From: Microbulbifer agarilyticus S89
Lineage (GTDB): Bacteria; Pseudomonadota; Gammaproteobacteria; Pseudomonadales; Cellvibrionaceae
Reading direction: 5' to 3'
NCBI RefSeq assembly: GCF_000220505.1
Contig: NZ_AFPJ01000043.1
Span: 110,815 to 174,814 of the forward strand
DNA: 64,000 nucleotides
The notes beneath the pieces are model-generated. The model saw only the letters and a list, made by a program, of their open reading frames with translations. It searched no databases and was not told the origin of the DNA. Position 1 is the stretch's first letter. The number at the start of each line of letters is the position of its first letter. The position numbers and the translations under genes are program-made. Below are positions 56,701-64,000 of this stretch, in pieces.

Positions 56701-57205
56701 GCAGTAATGTTTGCAGGCACTGGGGTTGCCAGTTATCCGGGCAGCCCAGTGCGCTTTGGAAATCACCAGCGGCGGTAACGATGGTGTGCCGTACGTTGTC
56801 GGCAATCCAGTTGGTCTCGTGGTCGTAGATAAACTTTACGGACTGTTCGGCGGCGATGCTCAGTGGGATATTGCCGCCGCCCGCGTCGGCATTGCCACCG
56901 TAGTTTTCGTCCCAGCTACCATTGATCGCGACTTTGTATTCGTAGTCACCGGCGGGAAGGGTGAAAGAGCCCTGCCACAGGTCGTCATCCGCGTCATAGG
57001 TCAGCTGTGATTCAGGGCAGGCTTCCTGCCACACATCGCTACAACCGATAGCGGTCTGGATGGTGCCAGGAATATTGACCATGGAAAGTTCAGAGTTTGT
57101 ACTCGCCTGAGCGGCACTATGGGTGACGGCGGCAACCGCCATGGCCAGCAGCGAACTTAATTGTACGCGGCGGGCACTCCCCCGGGAATGTGAGGATGCT
57201 TGCAT
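53747..57205 (-). CDS. Secreted pullulanase-type GH13 enzyme with GlyGly-CTERM-like tail
   Basis: A 1152-residue exported alpha-1,6-glucosidase of pullulanase type. The signal peptide ends near HSAAQAS. Two tandem modules (about residues 40-135 and 140-235), each with a Cys-x-Asp-x-Trp pattern (CSDVWQEAC, CPDNWQPQC), resemble starch-binding X25 modules. A CBM48-like domain (FALWAPTAKSVKVHLFDSGD) and the GH13 barrel follow. Barrel motifs are VVMDVVYNHT, VDGFRFDLMGHH with the nucleophile Asp, YLYGEGWNFG with the acid/base Glu, and VAAHDNETLFD. The C-terminus has an acidic stretch, then SSGGATGFAFLALLAAALL and Arg residues, a GlyGly-CTERM-like sorting signal. It degrades alpha-glucans; no maltose genes are adjacent. 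Confidence 0.93.
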   Translation of the reverse strand: MQASSHSRGSARRVQLSSLLAMAVAAVTHSAAQASTNSELSMVNIPGTIQTAIGCSDVWQEACPESQLTYDADDDLWQGSFTLPAGDYEYKVAINGSWDENYGGNADAGGGNIPLSIAAEQSVKFIYDHETNWIADNVRHTIVTAAGDFQSALGCPDNWQPQCLQTLLQDVDGDGIYTFITDAIPAGDYQMKAALNEGWDESYGDSSGNNIAFTAEAGKEIYFAFDSNTNKVVVSTDGVPRGDLTTDKAHWVDTSTILWPVTMPEGGSAKLVASDSAALTLGPDGVSGDSEIALTVSANGAPEEAIAKFPHLANSTALTVPETADLSALVKGQLAVAIFDAEGAVVDATGIQMPGLLDDAFAYAGTLGATVGENAIEFALWAPTAKSVKVHLFDSGDQFEPSTNVEMVENNGVWTASTSIDWDRKFYMYEVEVYSYATRKIENNWVSDPYSLSLSTNSYKTQIVNLNDDDLKPAGWDSVMKPSLDTAEDISIYELHVRDFSIADDMVSEAARGTFAAFAEDGRGSLHLAELASAGLTHVHLLPAFDFATVNEDRSAQKTTEDLSIYAPDSSEQQAAVNAIRDDDGFNWGYDPLHFTVPEGSYSTDPNGVQRIIEFREMVQSLGDVGLRVVMDVVYNHTSSFAQNDKSILDKIVPGYYHRRNGEGFVEMSSCCANTASEHTMMEKLMRDSMKVWATAYKVDGFRFDLMGHHTKQNILNVAADMEALTTETDGVDGSSIYLYGEGWNFGEVVDDARFVQARQSNMAGTGVGTFNDRIRDSARGGNPFGGFEEQGFSTGLFTDSNGKFNGDERATLLTLADKVRITLAGNLAGYELETSDGTVMTGAELEYNGQATGYTADPQESINYVAAHDNETLFDGIQIKANETTSLADRVRLQNFSTSLVMFAQGVPFIHAGQEILRSKSMDRDSYNSGDWFNAIDYSLATDNWAAGLPIADKNDDKWNLMAPLLANPDIAPQQSDREFALAVFKEQLQIRGSSKLFRLPTKEAIDSVVSFANTGPEQIPGLIAMHLNDPAGEFDEETSQILVLFNGGAEAQEFTLGSATALPFALHEVQQASADEALADATVEAGVFSVPARTTAVFTLAREDDSSIPVDEEELEDDQGEDEDNDSSGGATGFAFLALLAAALLRRRFF

Positions 57206-57440
57206 GCTCTTTGACCTTATTTTTCTATTATCGATTCTCTGTCAGCCGCGGCATTTATGCGTTACCACTGGCTGCTTCACCATCGTTACACGAGCCCCCT
57301 CAAACCGACGGGCGCTTAACATCATGTACAAAAACGGAAGATCGATTAGAGGGCAGGTACCTGAGAACGGCATCCCACCCGAGGGGGGTGGAGAAAAAAG
57401 TGGTTGGGGGTGATTTAGGTAAAAGTGGGGGGGAGGGTAG

Positions 57441-57459
57441 CAAATGTAAGTTACATTTG
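57441..57459. promoter_or_regulatory. Perfect palindrome upstream of the pullulanase gene
   Basis: CAAATGTAAGTTACATTTG has perfect 9-base arms around one base. It lies about 235 bases upstream of the pullulanase start, in the otherwise empty region 57206-57506 downstream of apaH. It may be a regulator site; no regulator is recognised nearby. Confidence 0.4.
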
Positions 57460-57506
57460 GGTGAAATTCATTCAGTGGGTGGGGTTTTGCTGGTCGTTGT
57501 TTCCGC

Positions 57507-58331
57507 TCATAGTGCGCAATCAGCACAATAAAACGATTCGTCTTCCATTTTCATGGCGGTTAGGTAGCCGCCCCAGACACAGCCGGTATCGAGTGCGTAG
57601 ACATTTTTGGTATTGGCCTCACCCTCCAGTGCTGCCCAGTGGCCAAAAATAATCCGATCGTTTTTCGTCTTGCGGTCTTTAAAGCTGAACCATGGATGGT
57701 AATCGTGATGAGCGGCCAGCGGTCCCTGCTTTGTGACCAGGTCCAAGGTGCCGTCCTCTTTGCAGAAGCGCATGCGCGTAAAATAATTGGTAATCGAACG
57801 CAGGCGCTCGACGCCGATCAAGTGATCACTCCACTTGTGCGGCTCATTACCATACATGCCAAAGAAAAAGGCTTCAGCCATCGCCGGATCCTGCAGCGCT
57901 TTATGCACTTCACCTGCGAGTTCCAGCGCTTTGCTCATGCTCCAGATAGGCGGGATACCTGCATGCACCATCGAAAAATATTTTCCGTCGACCTTTTTGT
58001 GCACCATCAGCGGTTGTTTTTGCAGCCAGCCGAGTAAGGTGTCTGCATCCTTGGCGCGCAGAATTTTTGCGAGGTCGTGCTCCTTATCGGTAAGACGTTT
58101 CGCCCCGTGAGCGATGGCCAGCAGGTGCAGGTCGTGATTGCCGAGCACCGCGGTCACCTGACTGCGGTGCTCGTAAAGAAAACGCAGGGTTCCAAGGCTG
58201 TCGTGGCCTCGGTGCACCATGTCACCAGCCAGCCACAACTTATCCTTGTGCGGGTTGAAATCGACTTTCTTGAGCAGTCGCTGCAAGGGTTCGAAGCAGC
58301 CCTGGATGTCGCCAATTGCGTAAGTGGCCAA
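57507..58331 (-). CDS. apaH: Symmetrical diadenosine tetraphosphatase
   Basis: A 274-residue phosphatase cleaving Ap4A to two ADP. The metallophosphatase motifs are YAIGDIQGCFEPLQRLL, LWLAGDMVHRGHDSLG and VLGNHDLHLLA. It lies 12 bases downstream of rsmA. In many gammaproteobacteria apaG separates the two genes; no apaG is present here. Confidence 0.97.
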   Translation of the reverse strand: MATYAIGDIQGCFEPLQRLLKKVDFNPHKDKLWLAGDMVHRGHDSLGTLRFLYEHRSQVTAVLGNHDLHLLAIAHGAKRLTDKEHDLAKILRAKDADTLLGWLQKQPLMVHKKVDGKYFSMVHAGIPPIWSMSKALELAGEVHKALQDPAMAEAFFFGMYGNEPHKWSDHLIGVERLRSITNYFTRMRFCKEDGTLDLVTKQGPLAAHHDYHPWFSFKDRKTKNDRIIFGHWAALEGEANTKNVYALDTGCVWGGYLTAMKMEDESFYCADCAL

Positions 58332-58343
58332 GGTATTCCCCGT

Positions 58344-59162
58344 TTACTGCGCTTGGGCTTGCGGAGGTGTCAGGTTACTGCAGAAATTTGCCAGCTCCAC
58401 ATACTCCTTTACGCTCAGGGTTTCTGGGCGGCGACTGGTATCCACTGGCAGTTGTTCTGGGTCTAAGTCAGGAAACAGCGGCTTCAGCGCATTGCGCAGG
58501 GTTTTGCGACGCTGCTGGAAGGCAACGCTGACGATGCGCTCCAGCAGGGCTTCGTTCTCTGCCGGGTGCGGTAGTGATTTGTGCGGAACCAGGCGCACAA
58601 TCGCGGAATCGACTTTGGGGGCCGGGCGGAAAGACTGCGGTGGCACAGGAAACAGTCCCTGCACACGACAGTAGTACTGTGTCATGACACTGAGGCGACC
58701 GTAGGCTTTCACTCCAGGTACTGCGCTGAGGCGATCCACCACTTCTTTCTGCAGCATAAAGTGCATGTCTTTCACCTTGCCGCGAAAGCTCAGCAGGTGG
58801 AACAGCAGCGGGGTAGAGATGTTGTAGGGCAGGTTGCCGACGATGCGCAACTGTTCGCCTTCCTCCACCATGCTGCCAAAATCAAATTTCAGTGCATCTT
58901 TCTCGATGATGGTGAAATCCGGGTAGTCGCGGAATTTAAACTCCAGCATCGGTATCAGGTCGCGGTCCAGTTCCACCGCGGTCAGTGACGGGCACTTGTC
59001 GATCAGCAGGGAGGTAATGGCACCCTGGCCCGGGCCGATTTCCACCAGCTTGTCGGTATCTTTGGGGCCGATGGCGCGCACGATGCGCTCGATAATATTT
59101 TCGTCGACCAGAAAGTTCTGGCCGAAGCGCTTGCGCGCCTTGTGTTGGAAAAAGTTGTCCAT
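58344..59162 (-). CDS. rsmA: 16S rRNA dimethyladenosine transferase RsmA (KsgA)
   Basis: Methyltransferase dimethylating A1518 and A1519 of 16S rRNA. It starts MDNFFQHKARKRFGQNFLVD at 59162; the frame extends 13 codons upstream without homology. It has 272 residues. The SAM-binding LVEIGPGQGAITSLL and the catalytic VGNLPYNISTPLLF are present. It lies between pdxA and apaH. Confidence 0.97.
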   Translation of the reverse strand: MDNFFQHKARKRFGQNFLVDENIIERIVRAIGPKDTDKLVEIGPGQGAITSLLIDKCPSLTAVELDRDLIPMLEFKFRDYPDFTIIEKDALKFDFGSMVEEGEQLRIVGNLPYNISTPLLFHLLSFRGKVKDMHFMLQKEVVDRLSAVPGVKAYGRLSVMTQYYCRVQGLFPVPPQSFRPAPKVDSAIVRLVPHKSLPHPAENEALLERIVSVAFQQRRKTLRNALKPLFPDLDPEQLPVDTSRRPETLSVKEYVELANFCSNLTPPQAQAQ

Positions 59163-59223
59163 GAAATCGTTCGTGTGGATAAGAGTTTGCGCGCCAAACA
59201 AATAGCACGCTTAAACAACCGCT

Positions 59224-60228
59224 TTAAAAAGTCTGGCGCAGTTGGGCCAGTTCGATCGCCTGATCGAGTGCCGCAATCAGGCTGCCGGTGTCAGCGATGC
59301 CCTGGCCGGCAATGTTGAGGGCGGTACCGTGATCCACCGAGGTGCGGATAAACGGAAGCCCGAGGGTGATATTGATTGCGCGCCCGAATCCCTTGAATTT
59401 TAACACCGGCAGGCCCTGGTCGTGGTACATGGCGAGTACGGCGTCACAGTGCGCCAGTTGCGGCGGCGTAAACAGGGTGTCGGCGGGCAGTGGGCCGATC
59501 AGGTTTATACCGAGGGCTCGAAGGGTATTCAGGGCGGGCTCGATCACGTCAATTTCTTCCCGCCCCAAATGGCCACCTTCACCGGCATGGGGGTTGAGGC
59601 CACACACGCCAATGCGCGGCTGCTCGATGCGGAACTGGTCACGCAGGCTGCGGTGCAGGATCGTAATCACCTGCTGTAGGGATTGGCCGGTAACCGCGGT
59701 GCTGACATCTTTCAGCGGCAGGTGCGTGGTTGCCAACGCTACGCGCAGATCGTCGGCAGCGAGCATCATCACGACCTTTTCCACGCCAGCTTTTTCAGCA
59801 AAGTATTCCGTGTGCCCGCTAAAGGAAACGCCGCCCTCGTTGATCACGCCTTTGTGCACCGGTCCGGTTACCACCGCATCGAAACTGCGCTGCAGGCATC
59901 CCTCGGCGGCAACGCGCAGGGTTTCCAGTACATAGCAACCGTTGGCGGGATTTAGTTGTCCTGGACGTGCTGGCTCCGCCAGTGCTACCGGGGCTATGTG
60001 CAGGCTGCCTGTGGGGGTTGGCTCCGCAGCGCGTGCATGGTCGAAGGGTATCAGTTGCAAAGATCTCCCCTGGCGGGAAGCCTCCTGCTGGAGCAGGTCT
60101 GGATCGGCAATGGCGATGATTTGTGCGCGGACCGCAGATGTAGAGCGCTCGGAGCAGGCAATTTTGACTGCCAGCTCCGGGCCTATCCCGGCGGGCTCGC
60201 CGGGGGTGAAGGCAATGCGAGGGACCAT
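59224..60228 (-). CDS. pdxA: 4-hydroxythreonine-4-phosphate dehydrogenase
   Basis: A 334-residue vitamin B6 biosynthesis enzyme. Present are FTPGEPAGIGPELAVK, HKGVINEGGVSFSGHTEYFA with metal-binding His, NPHAGEGGHLGREE and AMYHDQGLPVLKFKGFG. It lies 6 bases after surA, in the usual order. Confidence 0.97.
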   Translation of the reverse strand: MVPRIAFTPGEPAGIGPELAVKIACSERSTSAVRAQIIAIADPDLLQQEASRQGRSLQLIPFDHARAAEPTPTGSLHIAPVALAEPARPGQLNPANGCYVLETLRVAAEGCLQRSFDAVVTGPVHKGVINEGGVSFSGHTEYFAEKAGVEKVVMMLAADDLRVALATTHLPLKDVSTAVTGQSLQQVITILHRSLRDQFRIEQPRIGVCGLNPHAGEGGHLGREEIDVIEPALNTLRALGINLIGPLPADTLFTPPQLAHCDAVLAMYHDQGLPVLKFKGFGRAINITLGLPFIRTSVDHGTALNIAGQGIADTGSLIAALDQAIELAQLRQTF

Positions 60229-60234
60229 AAAGCG

Positions 60235-61599
60235 TTACTGGGAATCGTTGGCGCTCTCGGCGCTTTGCTCGGTATCGCTGGATTCGGCATCTGGCAATTT
60301 GATTTCCACATACGCCTGGTCGCGAATTTCCTGACGCCAGTTTTGCAGTTCTTCCTCGTAGCGGCGGTTGCGCAGCAGGTTGGCGGCCTGGTTGCGGATG
60401 TACTGGTCCGTCATATCCTGCTGGCGGCGCTCATCCACGCGCAGGATGTGCCAGCCGAACTGACTGCGGAACGGCATGCTGATTTCACCCACCGGGGTGT
60501 TGTTCATGGCCTGGGTGAATTCGGGTACAAACTGGCCAGGCGTGGACCAGCCCAGGTCACCACCCTGCAGCATGGTGCCGATGTCTTCGGAATTGTCTTT
60601 GGCGGCATCTTCGAACTTCAGCTCACCGGCTTCAATTTTGCTGCGCAGGTCGGTAAGCAGGTTGTAGGCCGCATCGTCATCGCGGATGGCAGAGGTTTTA
60701 ACCAGGATGTGACGCACCTTGGTCTGCTCGACCACCTGCTCGGTGGCGCCGCGCTGCTGATGGATCTTCAGCATGTGAAAACCGGCATCGCTGCGGAATG
60801 GCTTGGTGGTTTCACCCACCTTCACGCCGTCGAGCGCGTCGGCAAACAGGGTCGGCAGCTCAACGGGTTTACGCCAACCGAGATCGCCGCCTTGCAGCGC
60901 ATTCTGGCCGGAGGAGTTGGAAATGGCGAGGGCACGGAAATCTTCTCCACCCTTGGCTTTCTCATAGATAGCATCGGCCTTTTCACGCGCCGCAGTGACT
61001 TCTTCGGCGGGGGCACTGGAGCTTACCGCGATCAGGATGTGCCCCAGCTCATATTGCGGGGACTTCCAGAATTCTCCCTCTTTGGAGCGCAGGAAGTTGT
61101 TGATGTCCTGGTCGGTAATCTGGATGCGGCGGCTGACGCTGCCCTGCTCCACCCGGCGGATGATCAGTTCTTGGCGAATCTGCTGACGGAAGGCATTGTT
61201 GGAGATGCCGTCTACCTCAAGCTTTTGCTGGAACTGGGCCGGGGACAGGTTCATGTTCTGCTGTACCCGTGCGATGGCCTGATCGAGCTCCTCTTCGGAA
61301 ATGGTAACGCCGGCGCGAGAACCCATCTGCAGCTGCAGTCGCTCGACGATCAGCTGCTCCAGCACCTGGCGGCGCAGCACATCGATTGGTGGCGCCTGCA
61401 CATTCTGTGCGGCAATTTGCTGGGTGATGGTATTGATGCGTTGCTGCAGTTCACTGGCCATGACCACATCATCGTCCACTACCGCTACCACGCGATCCAG
61501 TTGCTGTACCTGGGCCCAGGCGGGGAGCGCGATGGCGCTGGCGGCGGCTACGGCGAGCAGGCCGCGGCGAAGAGAGGTGAACATCTGCATTATTGTCAT
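60235..61599 (-). CDS. surA: Periplasmic chaperone and peptidyl-prolyl isomerase SurA
   Basis: Periplasmic folding factor for outer-membrane proteins, 454 residues. The signal peptide ends near LPAWAQ. The N-terminal chaperone domain (QQLDRVVAVVDDDVVMASEL) is followed by two parvulin domains (LGHILIAVSS and VRHILVKTSA). I chose the ATG at 61599, which overlaps the lptD stop in TGATG; a GTG directly before it is possible. Confidence 0.96.
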   Translation of the reverse strand: MTIMQMFTSLRRGLLAVAAASAIALPAWAQVQQLDRVVAVVDDDVVMASELQQRINTITQQIAAQNVQAPPIDVLRRQVLEQLIVERLQLQMGSRAGVTISEEELDQAIARVQQNMNLSPAQFQQKLEVDGISNNAFRQQIRQELIIRRVEQGSVSRRIQITDQDINNFLRSKEGEFWKSPQYELGHILIAVSSSAPAEEVTAAREKADAIYEKAKGGEDFRALAISNSSGQNALQGGDLGWRKPVELPTLFADALDGVKVGETTKPFRSDAGFHMLKIHQQRGATEQVVEQTKVRHILVKTSAIRDDDAAYNLLTDLRSKIEAGELKFEDAAKDNSEDIGTMLQGGDLGWSTPGQFVPEFTQAMNNTPVGEISMPFRSQFGWHILRVDERRQQDMTDQYIRNQAANLLRNRRYEEELQNWRQEIRDQAYVEIKLPDAESSDTEQSAESANDSQ

Positions 61600-64000
61600 C
61601 ACTGTTTCAGTACTTCTCGTTGTTCAAAGTTGGCAATGCCCTGGGACAGAATACGGGTGACGGAACCGCCCAGGCCGGCTAGGCCCTTCAGCTGCAGTTC
61701 AATATAGACACCCTCGTCGAATTCCAGCTCTTCCGGTGGTACGACGTCGGCCAGGTCATTGTCCAGTTCACGGCGCCACAGCACCCGGGTGCGGTAGCAG
61801 CATGTGTCATATTCGAGTCCCGCCAGGTACTCCAGTTCCCTGTCGAAGGTGAAATCGTAGTTGGCGCGGGCCAGCAACGAAAGGCGATCATTTATTGGCC
61901 AGGCCGCAGAGATGTCGCCCTGGCGTACCGGTCCCTGTACCAGGAAGGTATCGGTCGAGTCGAAGCGCTCTTCCTTGCGGAGGTAACGGTAGCTTACGTT
62001 AAACAGACGAAAATCGTCATCCAGATAACGCAGGCTGACGTTGCCGCGGTTAATGGTGTTGTCGCTGTCGTGGTAGATCACCTCACTGCTGATACGCAGG
62101 TCACCCGTGGGGCGGCTTTCCAGGCGTGCGGCAAACTCGGAGCGCGGCACGTCCTCGATAAATGTCGCCAGCTCGATGCGGCTGTCATTGGAGTAGAAAA
62201 TCTGCCCTACGCTGGCGGCAAACAGGTCGCGGCCACTACGTGGGTCGATAAACCGTGTGGTCAGGCCCAGCGCGGCGCGATCGGCGTCGTCGATACGGTC
62301 GTTGCCGTTGAAGCGGCTGTCACGGAACAGCTGGTCGTAGCTGAAAGTGAATAGCGAGGTGTCGTACAGCAGGTCGTTGCCGCCGTCGCGACTACTAGTG
62401 CTTACATTGAGGAAGTCCGACTGATCCGCATTCGAGCTTGCCAGCAGGAACAGGCGCGGTTCCAGGGTTTGCACATATTCCCGCGAGAACAGGTTGCCAT
62501 CGCGCTCGAAGAACAGGCCGCTATCAATGGCCAGTTGCGCGGCCGCGGCCTCGGGTGTGTCCATGTCAGGGTTTTCGAGGAAGGTATCGGACAGCTCGTA
62601 GCCGAGATAGATGCCGGTCACCTGCGGGTTAAAGAAGCCCCACAACCACTGCTTGTCCCATCCGTAGCTGTAGTCCACCCGCGAACGGCGCGCATTGACG
62701 AAATTGCGGGTGCTGGTGGTCACGCTGTTCGGGTCATTGACGTCAGCGATAAACTGGATGGTCTGGGTATCCTGGTGGTCGAAGCTGGTGATCTCGTGCT
62801 GAAGCTTCAAATACCAGTCGTTCCACTTGTAATTGCCATTCACATTGATGCGCGGCAGCTGGCTGTAGGTATCGAAGCGGTCCTTGGACAGCTGCTGATA
62901 TTCCTGCACACGTAGGCGGGCGTTCCAGTTCTCGGTGCGTAAACTGGCTTCCGCGGTCTGGTTCAGGTTGGTGAGTGCTCGCGAACTTACGTTGGCCGGC
63001 GCTTTCAGCTCGGCGGTGTCCAGGTCGCGGAAGTAGTCCGGATCGCTGACCTTGGAAAAGTTGATACGGGTGCGCCACAGGCCCCCGGTGCCGCCGACCT
63101 GGTCTAAATTCACATACCAGCGGTCCTCGCCTTTGGCGGGCAGCACCAGGTCTTCCGGGAAGCCCTCATTGATCAGGCGGCGCGCATCTTCGTCGTCGCC
63201 GCCCTTGTCATTGGGCAGCCCGGCGAGGCGGGTCTCGGTACTGAACCATTCACTCAGATGGCGCGCTTCCAGTTCCAGGCCAGTGCCGCGGTGCTGGATA
63301 TAGCGCGGGGCAATGGTCGCATCCAGTTGCGGCGCGATGTTCCAGTAGTAGGGCACCGCGATGTCCCAGCCGTTCTCATCGCTGTTGCTGATGCTGGGAA
63401 ATAGGAATCCAGACATACGCTCGTCCCCTACCGGGAAGCGCATGTAGGGGAAATAAAATACGGGGATATCGGCGATTTCCAGGCGCACGTTGCGCGCGGT
63501 GCCCTGGCGCTCGACACTGTCGATGGTGATCTCGCCACCGGTCATGCGCCAGAAAACGTCGTCCGGTTCACAGCGCGTGTAGTTGCCTTGCGTCAGAATC
63601 AGCTCCCCGCTGGCCTCGCGGGAGGCAAAACGCGCCGAACCATGCACGGACTCATCGTGAACCACGTAGGTGGCGTCCTCAATGGACGCCGCTTTGCTGT
63701 CCGTCTGTACCTCGGCAGCCTTGCCGCGTACCAGCATTCCGGGCTCGCGCATCTCGATGGCGCCACTCAGGTAAGCGGTGCTCTCTGCGCGGTTGACGTT
63801 TACCTGGTCGGCAAACAGCTGGCGGTAGCCCTGGGTGATGTGCACATTGCCGCGCAACTGTGCGGTGCCGTCTTCGAGCCAGTCGGAACTGTCCGCAGTG
63901 GCGCGCAGCGGCGCTTCCTCCGGCAGTTCCTCGGCATTGGGATAGTCGCGTGCGGGCTCGATAAACATGCCGCCGCAGATGGGCGAGATCTGGTTGCGCA
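61599..64000 (-). CDS. lptD: LPS-assembly protein LptD (5' end outside window)
   Basis: Outer-membrane barrel that inserts lipopolysaccharide, with LptE. The frame is open to base 64000, so the visible part of about 799 residues lacks the signal peptide. Upstream of the first in-frame Met the frame reads SPICGG, which fits the N-terminal Cys of LptD. The OstA-like domain follows (HITQGYRQLFADQVNVNRAE), then the barrel, whose C-terminal region has a Cys pair (DTCCYRT) as expected for the inter-domain disulfides. It heads the lptD-surA-pdxA-rsmA-apaH unit. Confidence 0.96.
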   Translation of the reverse strand, partial: RNQISPICGGMFIEPARDYPNAEELPEEAPLRATADSSDWLEDGTAQLRGNVHITQGYRQLFADQVNVNRAESTAYLSGAIEMREPGMLVRGKAAEVQTDSKAASIEDATYVVHDESVHGSARFASREASGELILTQGNYTRCEPDDVFWRMTGGEITIDSVERQGTARNVRLEIADIPVFYFPYMRFPVGDERMSGFLFPSISNSDENGWDIAVPYYWNIAPQLDATIAPRYIQHRGTGLELEARHLSEWFSTETRLAGLPNDKGGDDEDARRLINEGFPEDLVLPAKGEDRWYVNLDQVGGTGGLWRTRINFSKVSDPDYFRDLDTAELKAPANVSSRALTNLNQTAEASLRTENWNARLRVQEYQQLSKDRFDTYSQLPRINVNGNYKWNDWYLKLQHEITSFDHQDTQTIQFIADVNDPNSVTTSTRNFVNARRSRVDYSYGWDKQWLWGFFNPQVTGIYLGYELSDTFLENPDMDTPEAAAAQLAIDSGLFFERDGNLFSREYVQTLEPRLFLLASSNADQSDFLNVSTSSRDGGNDLLYDTSLFTFSYDQLFRDSRFNGNDRIDDADRAALGLTTRFIDPRSGRDLFAASVGQIFYSNDSRIELATFIEDVPRSEFAARLESRPTGDLRISSEVIYHDSDNTINRGNVSLRYLDDDFRLFNVSYRYLRKEERFDSTDTFLVQGPVRQGDISAAWPINDRLSLLARANYDFTFDRELEYLAGLEYDTCCYRTRVLWRRELDNDLADVVPPEELEFDEGVYIELQLKGLAGLGGSVTRILSQGIANFEQREVLKQ

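Noticed and set aside
59956-61707. Open frame of 583 codons antisense to surA and pdxA
   Set aside because: High-GC codon use leaves the antisense frame open; no domain or ribosome site is seen.
1-64000. CRISPR arrays, rRNA genes, transposases and phage genes
   Set aside because: None was seen on either strand.

Overview
The window looks like chromosomal DNA of a marine, polysaccharide-degrading gammaproteobacterium, most likely Microbulbifer or a close relative (Cellvibrionales). This is an inference. It rests on moderately high GC, a TonB-dependent receptor beside secreted carbohydrate-active enzymes, a poly-serine linker, a C-terminal GlyGly-CTERM-like tail on a pullulanase, and gammaproteobacterial housekeeping orders (rpsU-yqeY-dnaG-rpoD with divergent tsaD; lptD-surA-pdxA-rsmA-apaH).

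Bases 1-19,905 form a uronate-polysaccharide utilisation locus. Leftward genes encode a TonB-dependent receptor (cut by the window edge), a GH2 glycosidase, a KduD-type dehydrogenase and a GH105 unsaturated-uronyl hydrolase. Rightward genes encode a DUF4861 protein and KduI, then come a leftward secreted beta-helix protein (probable polysaccharide lyase), UxuA, UxuB, a GntR/FadR-family regulator, KdgK and a three-gene TRAP transporter. Lyase products would be clipped by GH105, passed through KduI and KduD to 2-keto-3-deoxygluconate (KDG), joined there by glucuronate carbon through UxuB and UxuA, and phosphorylated by KdgK. A repeated operator-like motif (core TGGYMTKACCA) sits in four intergenic regions of the locus and suggests one regulon controlled by the local GntR protein.

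Bases 20,000-24,000 hold small accessory genes: an ion-channel-like protein, a GNAT acetyltransferase, a monooxygenase-like protein, a thiol-redox protein, a cupin, a DUF2061 protein and a possible small cysteine-containing peptide gene. Then come a SWIM/SNF2 helicase and an MFS transporter. A tRNA with a CAU anticodon (probably Ile2) follows, with a partial copy of its 3' end, next to an autotransporter-like outer-membrane protein and dgkA.

Bases 31,400-46,040 are mainly core genes: rpoD, dnaG, yqeY, rpsU, tsaD, folB, folK, a DJ-1/PfpI-like protein, a two-component system, an old yellow enzyme, a phosphoribosyltransferase, folM and cca. A candidate small RNA lies upstream of cca. Bases 46,583-52,228 carry a HTH/pseudo-receiver gene and the prkA-DUF444-spoVR stress operon, with a large inverted repeat between prkA and the DUF444 gene. 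The rest holds galE, a large secreted pullulanase and the lptD-surA-pdxA-rsmA-apaH operon, with lptD cut by the right edge.
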